From Variovorax paradoxus (GTDB taxonomy: Bacteria > Pseudomonadota > Gammaproteobacteria > Burkholderiales > Burkholderiaceae_C): a DNA stretch of 64,000 bases. A program made the position numbers and the translations under genes. The notes beneath the pieces were generated by a model, which did no database searches, had not been told where the DNA came from, and was given only the letters and a program-made list of their open reading frames with translations. Below, in pieces: positions 26,143 to 34,380 of the stretch; the stretch's first letter is position 1, and every line of letters starts with the position of its first letter. Location: the NCBI RefSeq assembly GCF_024734665.1, contig NZ_CP102931.1, forward strand, positions 4,090,001 to 4,154,000. The letters run 5' to 3'.

Positions 26143-26790
26143 ATGAATTTCGGGATCATCATCTTCCCCGAGGTCGAGGAACTCGACTTCGTCGGCCCCT
26201 GGGAAATGCTCACCATGTGGAGCAAGCTGGCCGCCGGTCCCGAGCAGTGCCTGATCGTGGCCGAAAAGCGCGAACCGGTGGTCTGCGCCAAGGGCCTGTC
26301 CATCAACCCGCACGTGTCCTTCGCCGATTGCCCGCCTCTCGACTGCCTGCTCGTGCCCGGCGGCATGGGCACGCGCCGCGAGGTCGACAACCCCGCCATG
26401 ACACGCTTCCTGGCCGACCAGGCGCCCGGCTGCCAGACCCTGATGTCGGTGTGCACCGGCGCATTCGTGCTGCACGCGGCCGGGCTGCTCTCGGGCAAGA
26501 CCGCGACCACGCATTGGGGCTCACTCGACCGCCTGCGCGCGCTGGGCGACGTGAAGGTGGTCGAGCAGCGCTTCGTGCGGGACGGCAACGTCTGGACCTC
26601 GGCGGGGGTATCGGCCGGTACCGACCTGATGCTGGCCTTCATCGCCCACACCGCGGGCGAGGAAGCCGCGGCCCGGGTGCAGCTGCAGGCCGAGTACTAC
26701 CCGGCGGACACGATCTACGGAGACACCGCGAGCCATGAGCGCGCGCCGGCGTACGTGAAGCGGCCCGGCTCCCGTTTCCAGGCGCCATGA
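26143..26790 (+). CDS. DJ-1/PfpI family protein, isonitrile hydratase-like
   Basis: A 215-residue protein of the DJ-1/PfpI superfamily. The nucleophile elbow is C104 in MSVCTGAFVLHAAGLLSGKTATTHW, and the acidic partner is in FPEVEELDFVGPWE near the N-terminus; both match isonitrile hydratase (InhA)-type members and the N-domain of AraC/GATase1 regulators. No DNA-binding domain follows, so it is an enzyme rather than a regulator. An AAGGAG site precedes the ATG. Its stop overlaps the next gene's start (ATGA), giving a two-gene unit with the CinA-type amidase. The substrate is uncertain. Confidence 0.85.
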   Translation: MNFGIIIFPEVEELDFVGPWEMLTMWSKLAAGPEQCLIVAEKREPVVCAKGLSINPHVSFADCPPLDCLLVPGGMGTRREVDNPAMTRFLADQAPGCQTLMSVCTGAFVLHAAGLLSGKTATTHWGSLDRLRALGDVKVVEQRFVRDGNVWTSAGVSAGTDLMLAFIAHTAGEEAAARVQLQAEYYPADTIYGDTASHERAPAYVKRPGSRFQAP

Positions 26791-27308
26791 CCACGCCCGC
26801 CCTGCCAGAACCATTGCCGGTGCTCGCCGCGCGCGTGGGCGAAACGCTGCGCGCACGGGGACAGACGGTTTCGGTCGTCGAGTCTTCGGCAGGCGGCCTC
26901 GTGTCGGCTGCGCTGCTCGCCATTCCGGGCGCGTCGGCCTACTTCCGCGGCGGCGCCGTCGTCTATTCGCGGCGTGCCGGCCGGGCGCTGCTGGGCCTGA
27001 CCGCTGAAGACATGACCGGCATGCGCGGCGAAACCGAGCCCTACGCCCTGCTCGTCGCCGGCCGGATGCGCGACACCCACCACACCACCTGGGGCATCGC
27101 CGAAAGCGGCGCGGCCGGCCCATCAGGCAGCCCGTATGGCGATGCGCCGGGGCACGTGTGCATCGCCGTGGTCGGCGCGGTCACGGTAAGCCGCACCATC
27201 GAGACCGGTGACACCGACCGGCCGGCAAACATGGACGTGTTCGCGCGGCACCTGCTCGCGCTGTTCGACGAGACGCTGCGGGCGCAGCCGGAGCCGCCAC
27301 CCGCCTGA
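26787..27308 (+). CDS. CinA C-terminal family nicotinamide-nucleotide amidohydrolase
   Basis: A 173-residue stand-alone CinA C-terminal (PncC-type) domain. VSVVESSAGGLVSAALLAIPGASAYFRGGAVVYS carries the catalytic Ser (ESSAGG, where most members have ESCTGG), and WGIAESGAAGPSGSPYGDAPG matches the second conserved block. It would convert nicotinamide mononucleotide to nicotinate mononucleotide in NAD salvage. The second half of the canonical motif differs (SAGG for CTGG) but the serine is kept. It overlaps the DJ-1 gene by 4 bases and ends 4 bases from the convergent Bug gene. Confidence 0.85.
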   Translation: MTTPALPEPLPVLAARVGETLRARGQTVSVVESSAGGLVSAALLAIPGASAYFRGGAVVYSRRAGRALLGLTAEDMTGMRGETEPYALLVAGRMRDTHHTTWGIAESGAAGPSGSPYGDAPGHVCIAVVGAVTVSRTIETGDTDRPANMDVFARHLLALFDETLRAQPEPPPA

Positions 27309-27312
27309 AAGA

Positions 27313-28332
27313 TCAATCCGCCTGCACGCCCGCGGCGCGGATCACCTTGCCCCACTTGGCGACCTCTGCCGTGAGGTGCGTGCGCAGGCTTTCCGGCGTC
27401 TGCTTGTCCAGCGGCACGATTTCGGAGCTGAGTTCGGCAAGGCGGTGCTTGACCATGTCGTCCTGCAGCGCGGCGCGCAAGGCGACGTTGAGCTTCTCGA
27501 TCACGGCAGGCGGCGTACCCTTGGGCGCATACATGCCGTGCCACACCCGCACGTCGAAGCCCTTGAGGCCCTGCTCGTCCAGCGTCGGAATGTTGGGCAT
27601 GCTCGACAGGCGCTGCGGCGTGGTCACGCCGAACACCTTCACGCGGTTGCCGTCCTTGATGACCGGCGCGGTCTGCGTGGTCTGGTCGCACAGCAGGTCA
27701 ACCTGCCCGCCCATGAGGTCGTTGAGCGCCGGGCCGGCCCCCTTGTACGGCACTGTCGTCAATTGCACGCCGATCTGGTTCATGAACAGCAGGCCGCACA
27801 GCTGCGACACAGCGCCCACGCCCGCGTTTGCCAGCGTGACCTTGTCCTTGTTGGCCTTCACGTAGGCCAGCAGTTCCTGGTAGTTGTTGGCCGGAAAGTC
27901 CTTGCGCGACAGCAGCGTCATCGGCACGTCCAGCACCTGGCCGATGTACTCGAAGTCTTTCAGCGGGTCGTAGTTGAGCTTCTTGTAGAGCGCGGGCGCG
28001 GTGGCCATGCCCATGTGGTGGATGAGGATGGTGTAGCCGTTGGGCGCCGCCCTGGCCACCCGCGTGGGCGCGATGGTGCCGCCCGCGCCCACGGTGTTCT
28101 CGACGATCACGGTCTGGCCCAGCGACTTGCCCATGGGAATGGCCAGCATGCGCGCCACCACGTCGGTCGGGCCGCCGGCGGAGTACGGCACGACCATGGT
28201 GATGGGCTTGTCGGGCCACGCGGCTTGCGCGATGGCGGGCGATTGCAGGGCGAACAGGCAGGCGCCGGCCGAGGCCGCGAGCAGGGTCTTGAATTTCCAG
28301 GTCTTCGTTTTCGTCGTCTTGGTTGCTGTCAC
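27313..28332 (-). CDS. Bug/TctC-type tripartite tricarboxylate transporter substrate-binding protein
   Basis: A 339-residue exported binding protein. The N-terminus has a long signal peptide (ending about AIAQAAWPDKPI), then ITMVVPYSAGGPTDVVARMLAIPMGKSLGQ, the first Bug motif, and NPTVGAGG-like sequence (ENTVGAGGTIAPTRVARA). Bug proteins bind carboxylates through water-bridged backbone contacts, and most beta-proteobacterial copies are orphans without their own TctAB membrane partners, as here. It is the last gene of the five-gene CoA-transferase/lyase operon, so its ligand is probably the acid degraded by that operon. Confidence 0.92.
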   Translation of the reverse strand: MTATKTTKTKTWKFKTLLAASAGACLFALQSPAIAQAAWPDKPITMVVPYSAGGPTDVVARMLAIPMGKSLGQTVIVENTVGAGGTIAPTRVARAAPNGYTILIHHMGMATAPALYKKLNYDPLKDFEYIGQVLDVPMTLLSRKDFPANNYQELLAYVKANKDKVTLANAGVGAVSQLCGLLFMNQIGVQLTTVPYKGAGPALNDLMGGQVDLLCDQTTQTAPVIKDGNRVKVFGVTTPQRLSSMPNIPTLDEQGLKGFDVRVWHGMYAPKGTPPAVIEKLNVALRAALQDDMVKHRLAELSSEIVPLDKQTPESLRTHLTAEVAKWGKVIRAAGVQAD

Positions 28333-28363
28333 TTCTTTGTCTCCTATGGTTATGGGTGTTCTG

Positions 28364-29218
28364 TCAGGGCGTCGGTTGGTCTTCGAGCGCTAGCAGTCGT
28401 TCGGCCAGGCGCACCACGGGCGCGTCGACCATCCGACCGTCGAGGCTGACCACGCCGCCGCCCGATGCGCGGATGGCATCGACCACGCGGCGGGCCCAGG
28501 CGAGTTCGTCGGCGCTGGGGCCGAGCGCGGCATGCACCGGCGCGACCTGGTCGGGGTGAATGCACAGCTTGGCGCCGAAGCCGCCGCGCCGGGCGCGTGC
28601 GGTGTCGACGGCCAGCCGCTGGGCGTCGCGCCAGTCGGGCGTCACGCCGTCGATGGGCGCGGGCAGGTTGGCGCGACGCGAGGCAAGCAGCAGCGCGAGA
28701 CGCACTGGCACGAGTTCGGCTTCGTCCGCGTCGCAGGCCAAGCCGAGATCGGCCTGGAAATCGAGATTGCCGAACGCGAGCCGCAGCACCTGTGGGCCGG
28801 CCGCGAGTTCATCGACCGCCGCCAGGCCCGCGGCCGATTCGATCAGCGGCACCAGCAAGCCCGTCGAACCGATGGCCCCGGCCAGCCGAGACAGATCGGC
28901 CGCACGCTCCGCCTTTGGCAGCACGACGCCAGCGATCAAACCTTGCTCCACCAGCGCGCCGACCGCCACGCAGTCGTCGTCATGCCACGGCGTGCCAGCG
29001 GCATTGATGCGCACCAGCAGGCGTTGCCGGCCAATGTCGGGCAGCGCGGCGAACGAGGCGGCGAGCGCTTCGCGCGCCGCCACCTTGCGCTCCGGTGCCA
29101 CCGCATCCTCCAGATCGACGATCACGCCGCCCGCCCCGGTAGCCAGCGCGCGCGCATGGCGCTCGGGCCGGTCGGCAGGCACGAAGAGAAAGGCGCGCGC
29201 CAGGGCGAGCGTGCTCAC
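28364..29218 (-). CDS. HpcH/HpaI-CitE family CoA-ester lyase
   Basis: A 284-residue TIM-barrel lyase. RAFLFVPADRPERHARAL opens the CitE-like fold, with the metal-binding VDLEDAVAPERK, LVRINAAGTPWHDDD and VPLIESAAGLAAVDELA. C-terminal GFGAKLCIHPDQVAPVHAAL is the CoA-binding end. It would cleave a beta-hydroxyacyl-CoA such as citramalyl-CoA to acetyl-CoA and pyruvate. The start is a GTG at 29218 overlapping the CoA-transferase stop by 4 bases. With the CoA-transferase and MaoC-like hydratase it makes a complete three-step C5-dicarboxylate route (compare ict-ich-ccl of itaconate degraders); this substrate is an inference. Confidence 0.85.
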   Translation of the reverse strand: MSTLALARAFLFVPADRPERHARALATGAGGVIVDLEDAVAPERKVAAREALAASFAALPDIGRQRLLVRINAAGTPWHDDDCVAVGALVEQGLIAGVVLPKAERAADLSRLAGAIGSTGLLVPLIESAAGLAAVDELAAGPQVLRLAFGNLDFQADLGLACDADEAELVPVRLALLLASRRANLPAPIDGVTPDWRDAQRLAVDTARARRGGFGAKLCIHPDQVAPVHAALGPSADELAWARRVVDAIRASGGGVVSLDGRMVDAPVVRLAERLLALEDQPTP

Positions 29219-30396
29219 ACCGCCCTCGCCTCGCGCAGCGCCGCGATGTCCGCCTCGCTGCGCCCGAGGCTGCGCAAGATCGCCTCGGTGTGCTCGCCGA
29301 CCGCCGGAATCGGGTCCATGCGGTAGTCGAAGGCACTCTGCCGGCCAGCCGGCAGCAAGGCGGGAATGTCGCCCGCCGGCGAACCCACCTGCCGCCAGCG
29401 CTCGCGCGCCTGCAACTGCGGATGCGCCCACAGGCCAGCCATGTCGTTCATTCGGGCGTTGGCGATCTGCGCCGTGTCGAGCCGCTCCAGCACCTGCGCC
29501 GTGCTCAGCGCACCGAAGGTCTCGACGATGATCGCGCGCAGGGCCTCTCGGTTCTCGTTGCGCCGCGCGTTGCTGTCGAAGCGGGCGTCGGTCGCAAGCC
29601 CCGCCTGCAGCAACACCTTCTCGCAGAAGGTGCGCCACTCGCGCTCGTTCTGCAGGCCCAGCATCACGGTGCCGCCATCGCCGGCGGGGAACGGCCCGTA
29701 GGGATAGATGGTCGCGTGCGAAGCGGCGCTGCGCGGCGGCGGCGGCGCGCCTTCGTAGGCGTAGTACATCGGGTAGCCCATCCACTCGGCGAGCGATTCG
29801 AGCATCGACACGTCGATGTGCGAGCCCTTGCCGGTCTTGCCGCGCTGAAGCAGCGCCGCGAGGATGCCGGTGTACGCGTACATGCCCGCAGCGATGTCGG
29901 CGATGGAATTGCCCGACTTGCAAGGATCGTCCGGCGTGCCCGTGACCGAGAGAAAACCCGCCTCGCTCTGGATCAGCAGGTCGTAGGCCTTCTTGTCGCG
30001 GTACGGGCCGTCTTCGCCGTAGCCCGAGATGTCGCAGACGATGAGCCGCGGGTGCTTCGCCTGCAGCACCTGCGCGCCGAGCCCCATGCGCGCGGCGGCG
30101 CCGGGCGCGAGGTTCTGCACCAGCACGTCGGCATCGGCCACCAGCTCCTGCAGCACGGCGAGCGCGGCGGGTTGCTTCAGGTCGAGCGTGAGGCTTTCCT
30201 TCGAGCGGTTCACCCACACGAAGTGCGAAGCCTCGCCACCCACGCGGGCGTCGTAGGCCCGCGCGAAGTCGCCCACCTCGGGGCGCTCCACCTTGATGAC
30301 GCGTGCGCCGAGGTCGGCGAGCTGGCGGGTGCAGAACGGCGCGGCAATCGCGTGTTCGAGCGAGATGACGGTGATGCCGTCCAGGGGTCTTGTCAT
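29215..30396 (-). CDS. Class III (CaiB/BaiF) CoA-transferase
   Basis: A 393-residue family III CoA-transferase. Conserved parts are PLDGITVISLEHAIAAPFCTRQLADLGARVIKVERPEVGD, with SGYGEDGPYRDKKAYDLLIQSEAGFLSVTG and HIDVSMLESLAEWM; D in AYDLL is the catalytic aspartate. It transfers CoA from succinyl-CoA (or similar) to a free carboxylic acid. The ATG at 30396 is preceded by GGGGAGAAAGA; the extension to 30549 has no support. It sits between the MaoC-like hydratase (17 bases upstream) and the CitE-like lyase (4-base overlap). Confidence 0.88.
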   Translation of the reverse strand: MTRPLDGITVISLEHAIAAPFCTRQLADLGARVIKVERPEVGDFARAYDARVGGEASHFVWVNRSKESLTLDLKQPAALAVLQELVADADVLVQNLAPGAAARMGLGAQVLQAKHPRLIVCDISGYGEDGPYRDKKAYDLLIQSEAGFLSVTGTPDDPCKSGNSIADIAAGMYAYTGILAALLQRGKTGKGSHIDVSMLESLAEWMGYPMYYAYEGAPPPPRSAASHATIYPYGPFPAGDGGTVMLGLQNEREWRTFCEKVLLQAGLATDARFDSNARRNENREALRAIIVETFGALSTAQVLERLDTAQIANARMNDMAGLWAHPQLQARERWRQVGSPAGDIPALLPAGRQSAFDYRMDPIPAVGEHTEAILRSLGRSEADIAALREARAV

Positions 30397-30412
30397 GTCT
30401 TCTTTCTCCCCT

Positions 30413-31321
30413 TCAGGCCAGCACGGCCGTGGCCTGCATCGTGAGCCAGCCGTCTGCGTCCTCGCCCCAGAGACTGAATGTCTTTCCGTCGGCGCCGGGC
30501 TTGCCGTGCACGCGGAACGGCGCGATGTCGAAGGTCGGGCGCACGGCACGGAACTCGAAGCGCGCGAGCTGCGCGCCCGGCACGTTGCGGCGCAGCAGGT
30601 CGACCAGCAGCGTCGCGATCAGCGGGCCGTGCACGATCAGGCCCGGATAGCCCTCGACCTGCGTCACGTAGCGGCGGTCGTAGTGGATGCGGTGGCCGTT
30701 GAAGGTGAGCGCCGAGTAGCGAAACAGCAGCACATCGTCGGGCACGATGTCGCGGCTGAAGACGGCGTCCTTCGGCGCGGGCGTGGGTGGCGGGCCCGCT
30801 TCACCTGGCTGCGCGGCGGCGCGGTAGACGATGTCGTGCTCCTCGGTCAGCGCGAGGCCGCGCTCGTTGCGCACCTCGTGGCGCACGAGCACGAACACCA
30901 GCTCGCCGGTGCGGCCCGCCTTGTGGGTGACCGATGCAATGGTCGAGGTGCGCTCGATCTTGTCGCCGACCTGCAGCGGGTTGCCGGGCTCCCACGCGAG
31001 CCGCCCGCCGGCCCACATGCGGCGCGGCAGCGGCACTGGCGGCAGGAAGCCGCCGCGCCTGGCGTGGCCGTCTTCGCCGATCTCGGACTGGCGGTGGTGC
31101 GGCAGGAAGTAGAGCCAATGCCACAGTTCGGGCAGGCGCGTGCCGGCTTGCGGCAACGCATCGTCGCGGTCGAGCGTGGCAGAGAGAGCGCGCACGGGCG
31201 CGGCAGTGATGTCGTCGGTCAGCGTCTCGCTGCGGCCTTGCCAGGCTTGCAGCTTCGCCAGCGCTTCGCTGTCGATCACGGAGGGTGTCGTGGGAGTTTC
31301 GTTGGGCATGTATTGCTTCAT
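30413..31321 (-). CDS. MaoC-like (FAS1-type) hydratase/dehydratase
   Basis: A 302-residue double-hotdog protein. The N-terminal half has the FAS1-like dehydratase domain LWHWLYFLPHHRQSEIGEDGHARRGGFLPPVPLPRRMWAGG, as in mesaconyl-C4-CoA hydratases, and the second half ends LIVHGPLIATLLVDLL, with RIHYDRRYVTQVEGYPG as the hydratase-2 motif region. It would hydrate mesaconyl- or itaconyl-CoA to citramalyl-CoA, the substrate of the adjacent lyase. The ATG directly follows the stop of the upstream Bug gene; a second Met five codons on is possible. Confidence 0.87.
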   Translation of the reverse strand: MKQYMPNETPTTPSVIDSEALAKLQAWQGRSETLTDDITAAPVRALSATLDRDDALPQAGTRLPELWHWLYFLPHHRQSEIGEDGHARRGGFLPPVPLPRRMWAGGRLAWEPGNPLQVGDKIERTSTIASVTHKAGRTGELVFVLVRHEVRNERGLALTEEHDIVYRAAAQPGEAGPPPTPAPKDAVFSRDIVPDDVLLFRYSALTFNGHRIHYDRRYVTQVEGYPGLIVHGPLIATLLVDLLRRNVPGAQLARFEFRAVRPTFDIAPFRVHGKPGADGKTFSLWGEDADGWLTMQATAVLA

Positions 31322-32302
31322 TCAGTCGACCGCGGCGCCGGAGGCCTTGACGATCCGCGCCCACTTGGCAAGGTCGTCCTGCAGCAGTTTCGAAAATTGA
31401 TCGGGTGTGGTGGGCGCCGCGATCTCGACGCCCTGCTGGTCGAGCTTGTCGCGCAGGTCCTTCGAGGCCAGCGCCTTGCGCGTGGCGTCCTGCAATGTGG
31501 CCAGCACATCGGCCGGCACGCCCGCGGGTGCGAACAGGCCGATCCACAGCGTGCCGTTGTAGCCGGGCACCGCCTCGGCGATGGTGGGCACGTCGGGCAG
31601 CACGGCCGAGCGCTTGTCGCCGCTCACGGCCAGCGCGCGCAGCTTGCCGGCCTTGATGTGCGAAAGCGCCGAAGGCAGGCTCGCGAACACGATCGGCAAT
31701 TGCCCGCCCAGCACGTCGTTGAGCGCCGGCGCCACGCCCTTGTACGGCACGTGCTGCAGCGAGATGCCCGCCATGCTGTTGAGCATTTCGCCGAGCAGGT
31801 GGTTGAGCGTGCCGTTGCCGGCCGAGGCGTACTGGTAGTTGGCACCCTTCTGCCGCGCAAGCTTCAGGAACTCGGCGAAGTTCTTCGCAGGGAACGTGGG
31901 GTTGACCAGCAGCACGTTGGGCACCGCACCGATGAGGCCGACGGGCTTGAAGTCTTTCACCGGGTCGAAGCCCGGGTTCTTGTACAGCGCCGGGTTGATG
32001 GCCTGGCTGCTGCTGATGGTCATGAGCAGCGTATAGCCGTCCTTCGGGCCCTTGGCCACCAGCTGCGTGCCGATGTTGCCGCCCGCGCCGGGCCGGTTGT
32101 CGACCACCACGCTGGCGTTGTTCATCACTTCGCCGAGCTTCTGGCCCACGAGACGGCCGACGATGTCGTTGGTGCCGCCGGCAGCCTGTGGCACTACCAG
32201 CGTGACGGGGCGCGAAGGGTAGGCCTCGGCGCGTGCCGGGCCGGCCTGGCTCATTGCCGCAGCAGCTGCAAACGCCAGCAATGCGAAGGCGCGAAATCTC
32301 AT
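31322..32302 (-). CDS. Bug/TctC-type substrate-binding protein (first gene of the operon)
   Basis: A 326-residue periplasmic binding protein with signal peptide MRFRAFALLAFAAAAAMSQA and cleavage near ARAEAYPSRP. VTLVVPQAAGGTNDIVGRLVGQKLGEVM and VDNRPGAGGNIGTQLVAKGPKDGYTLLM are the two Bug signatures. The start at 32302 gives a normal signal and has a GGAGA site 8 bases upstream; the in-frame ATG at 32317 is less likely. It is divergent from the LysR gene 110 bases away and is only distantly similar to the Bug protein at 27313, so the operon is bracketed by two different binding proteins. Confidence 0.92.
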   Translation of the reverse strand: MRFRAFALLAFAAAAAMSQAGPARAEAYPSRPVTLVVPQAAGGTNDIVGRLVGQKLGEVMNNASVVVDNRPGAGGNIGTQLVAKGPKDGYTLLMTISSSQAINPALYKNPGFDPVKDFKPVGLIGAVPNVLLVNPTFPAKNFAEFLKLARQKGANYQYASAGNGTLNHLLGEMLNSMAGISLQHVPYKGVAPALNDVLGGQLPIVFASLPSALSHIKAGKLRALAVSGDKRSAVLPDVPTIAEAVPGYNGTLWIGLFAPAGVPADVLATLQDATRKALASKDLRDKLDQQGVEIAAPTTPDQFSKLLQDDLAKWARIVKASGAAVD

Positions 32303-32412
32303 GTGTTGTGTCTCCATGGCCGCATGGTCGTTCGCCCTCCCCCCGCGCGCAATCTGCGATTTCGGAACCCAGCCTTCTGGAATTCCGAAGGCTTGCGGCC
32401 TAACATCGCGCG

Positions 32413-33324
32413 ATGCTCTTCGACCTCACCGACCTGCGGCTGTTCGTGGCCACGGCCGAACTCGGCAACCTCACGCGGGCAGCCGAGCGCCAGCACCTGT
32501 CGCTGGCCGCCGCCAGCGCACGCATCAAGGCGCTGGAAACTCAGGCCGGCCTGCAGTTGCTGCAGCGCGAGGCCCGCGGCGTGCGGCTGCTGCCTCCAGG
32601 GGAAGCCTTCCTGCACCACGCGCGGCTCGTGCTGCATCAAACGGAGCAACTGCGCGACGATTTGCTCGAATACGGCGGCGGCCTGCGCGGCCACCTGCGC
32701 GTGTTCGCCAACACCACGGCGGTGACCGACTTCCTGCCCGAGATCCTGCCGGGCTTCCTGGCGCACAACCCGCGAATCAACGTCGACCTTCAGGAAAAAC
32801 CGAATGCTCAGATCCCGCGCGGCGTGCTCGACGGCCGCGCCGACATCGGCATCGTCGCGGGCCGCGTCGACACGCTGGGGCTGGAGGCCATCCACTTCAG
32901 CACCGACCGGCTGGTGCTCGTCACCTCGCGCAAGCACCGCTTCGCCAAGCGCCGAAAGATTTCGTTCGCCGAGACGCTCGATGAAGACGCCATCGGCATG
33001 CAGCAGGGCAGCACGTTGCAGACCTTCCTGGCGCAGATCACCGACAACCTCGGCAAGCGGCAGAAGCTGCGCATCCAGCTCGGCAGCTTCGACGCCATGT
33101 GCCGGATGATCGGCAGCGGCGTGGGCATCGGCGTGGTGCCGGAATCGGCTGCGCGGCGCAACCAGGAAAGCATGCAGCTCGCGCTGATCGACCTCAGCGA
33201 TGCGTGGTGCGTGCGGGAGCGGTACCTGCTGGTGCGAGACCGGGCGGCGCTGCCGATTTATGCGCAGGCGCTGGTCGAAACCTTGTGCCGGCACTACGCC
33301 GGGCAGCTGGCCGAAGAGAACTGA
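32413..33324 (+). CDS. LysR-family transcriptional regulator
   Basis: A 303-residue LysR protein. The winged-helix DNA-binding domain covers about residues 1-60 (LFDLTDLRLFVATAELGNLTRAAERQHLSLAAASARIKALE), then a linker helix and a two-lobed co-inducer domain starting about 90. Transcribed away from the CoA-transferase operon, it is the expected activator of that operon, with the 110-base shared region as its operator. An AT-poor gap with no obvious T-N11-A box could be scanned, but I cannot fix a site by eye. The co-inducer is unknown. Confidence 0.9.
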   Translation: MLFDLTDLRLFVATAELGNLTRAAERQHLSLAAASARIKALETQAGLQLLQREARGVRLLPPGEAFLHHARLVLHQTEQLRDDLLEYGGGLRGHLRVFANTTAVTDFLPEILPGFLAHNPRINVDLQEKPNAQIPRGVLDGRADIGIVAGRVDTLGLEAIHFSTDRLVLVTSRKHRFAKRRKISFAETLDEDAIGMQQGSTLQTFLAQITDNLGKRQKLRIQLGSFDAMCRMIGSGVGIGVVPESAARRNQESMQLALIDLSDAWCVRERYLLVRDRAALPIYAQALVETLCRHYAGQLAEEN

Positions 33325-33366
33325 GCGCGACGCCCAAAAACATGGACTTGCGGGCGTTTGCTGAAC

Positions 33367-33497
33367 AAGTCCGTCCCATCCCCATTTTCCGTGGACAACT
33401 TTGGGGGTAACTCATGAGGAGCCTTGTAAAACAGATTTAAGTCATTGTTTTACAAGGGTATTCCTTAGTTTGCTCAAAATTTGAGCGGTGAACAACC
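33367..33497. repeat. Intergenic repeat, copy 1
   Basis: Copy 1 of a roughly 131-base direct repeat in a 449-base gene-free gap. Bases 33381-33431 match 33625-33675 at all but about three positions, and AGCGGTGAACAA closes both copies. An 11-bp perfect inverted repeat (33422-33432 with 33447-33457) gives a hairpin. The gap is AT-richer than its surroundings and contains no coding frame I trust. Confidence 0.8.
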
Positions 33498-33610
33498 TTG
33501 GCGGGCAAAACAGCCCTCTTGGGCCCGAAAGTGGCTACGAAGAGAACTTTTTCGCGATTTCCAGTGGGCAGAAAACGTCATTGAATCAGCAACTTGCACG
33601 CGATTGCGAA

Positions 33611-33742
33611 AAGTCCGATGTCGTCCCCATTTTCTGTGCACAACTTTGGGGGTAACTCATGCGGAGCCTTGTAAAAGGCATGCAAGCTGTTGTTTTATAA
33701 GGGGATTAATCACTTTGCCCAAAAAAACAGCGGTGAACAAGC
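33611..33742. repeat. Intergenic repeat, copy 2
   Basis: Second copy, 244 bases downstream of the first and in the same orientation. Its hairpin (33667-33676 with 33693-33702) keeps pairing with one G-T where copy 1 has G-C, while the loops differ. The stem is conserved while the loop varies, which suggests a structured RNA or DNA element. It ends 31 bases before the stop of the FMN-reductase gene on the other strand. Confidence 0.8.
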
Positions 33743-33773
33743 CACGCCGCCCAGCCCGCCGCGGGCGTGCAAC

Positions 33774-34364
33774 TCAGTACGGCGGCGCCTTGCGCGCCCG
33801 CTGCGCCCGCGCGGCCTCGGTCCACCACGCCAGGTCGTCCGCGAACCGGCCGAACGAGCGCTCCAGCGATTCGCCCGCAGGCCCCGTTGGCTTGCCTGCC
33901 GCATCCAGCGTCTGCGAGATCGGCCCGACAGCGAGCGTGCTCGACACCACGACCATGCCCATCTCCGACAGGATCGAATGCCACACCGTGCCTGAGCGCA
34001 CACCGGAGAAGCGCCCTGCCGAATAGCTCGCGACAGCCGCGGGCCGCCAGAACCACTCTTCGAGGAAGTGGTCCGTGAGGTTCTTCAGGCCCGGTTGCGG
34101 ACCCCAGTTGTATTCGCCGGTGACGAAGACGAAGGCATCTGCCGTGCGGATCTTTTCGGCCAGGGCTTCCATGGCCGCAGGCGCGGTGCCCTTCGGGTAT
34201 TCCTTGTACATGCGGTCGAGCATGGGCAGGCCCACGGCCTTCGCGTCGATCAACTCCGCATCGTCGCCGCGTGCGCGAAGCCCAGCGACGATGTAGTCCG
34301 CCAGGCGCACGCCCATGCGATCGGAGCGGTACGAGCCGTAGAAGACCAGGATCTTGTCGCTCAT
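33774..34364 (-). CDS. NADPH-dependent FMN reductase
   Basis: A 196-residue flavodoxin-like reductase. The FMN phosphate loop is GSYRSDRMGVRLADY near the N-terminus, and FVTGEYNWGPQPGLKNLTDHF is the conserved xPxYNxxxPxxLKN-like segment of the FMN_red family; GRFSGVRSGTVWHSIL follows. It would reduce free flavin or quinone with NADPH. It ends close to repeat copy 2 and lies 16 bases downstream of the YghU-like gene, so the two probably form a redox pair. Some homologues in this family are azoreductases or chromate reductases. Confidence 0.87.
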   Translation of the reverse strand: MSDKILVFYGSYRSDRMGVRLADYIVAGLRARGDDAELIDAKAVGLPMLDRMYKEYPKGTAPAAMEALAEKIRTADAFVFVTGEYNWGPQPGLKNLTDHFLEEWFWRPAAVASYSAGRFSGVRSGTVWHSILSEMGMVVVSSTLAVGPISQTLDAAGKPTGPAGESLERSFGRFADDLAWWTEAARAQRARKAPPY

Positions 34365-34380
34365 CGTTGTGTTCCTGGGC

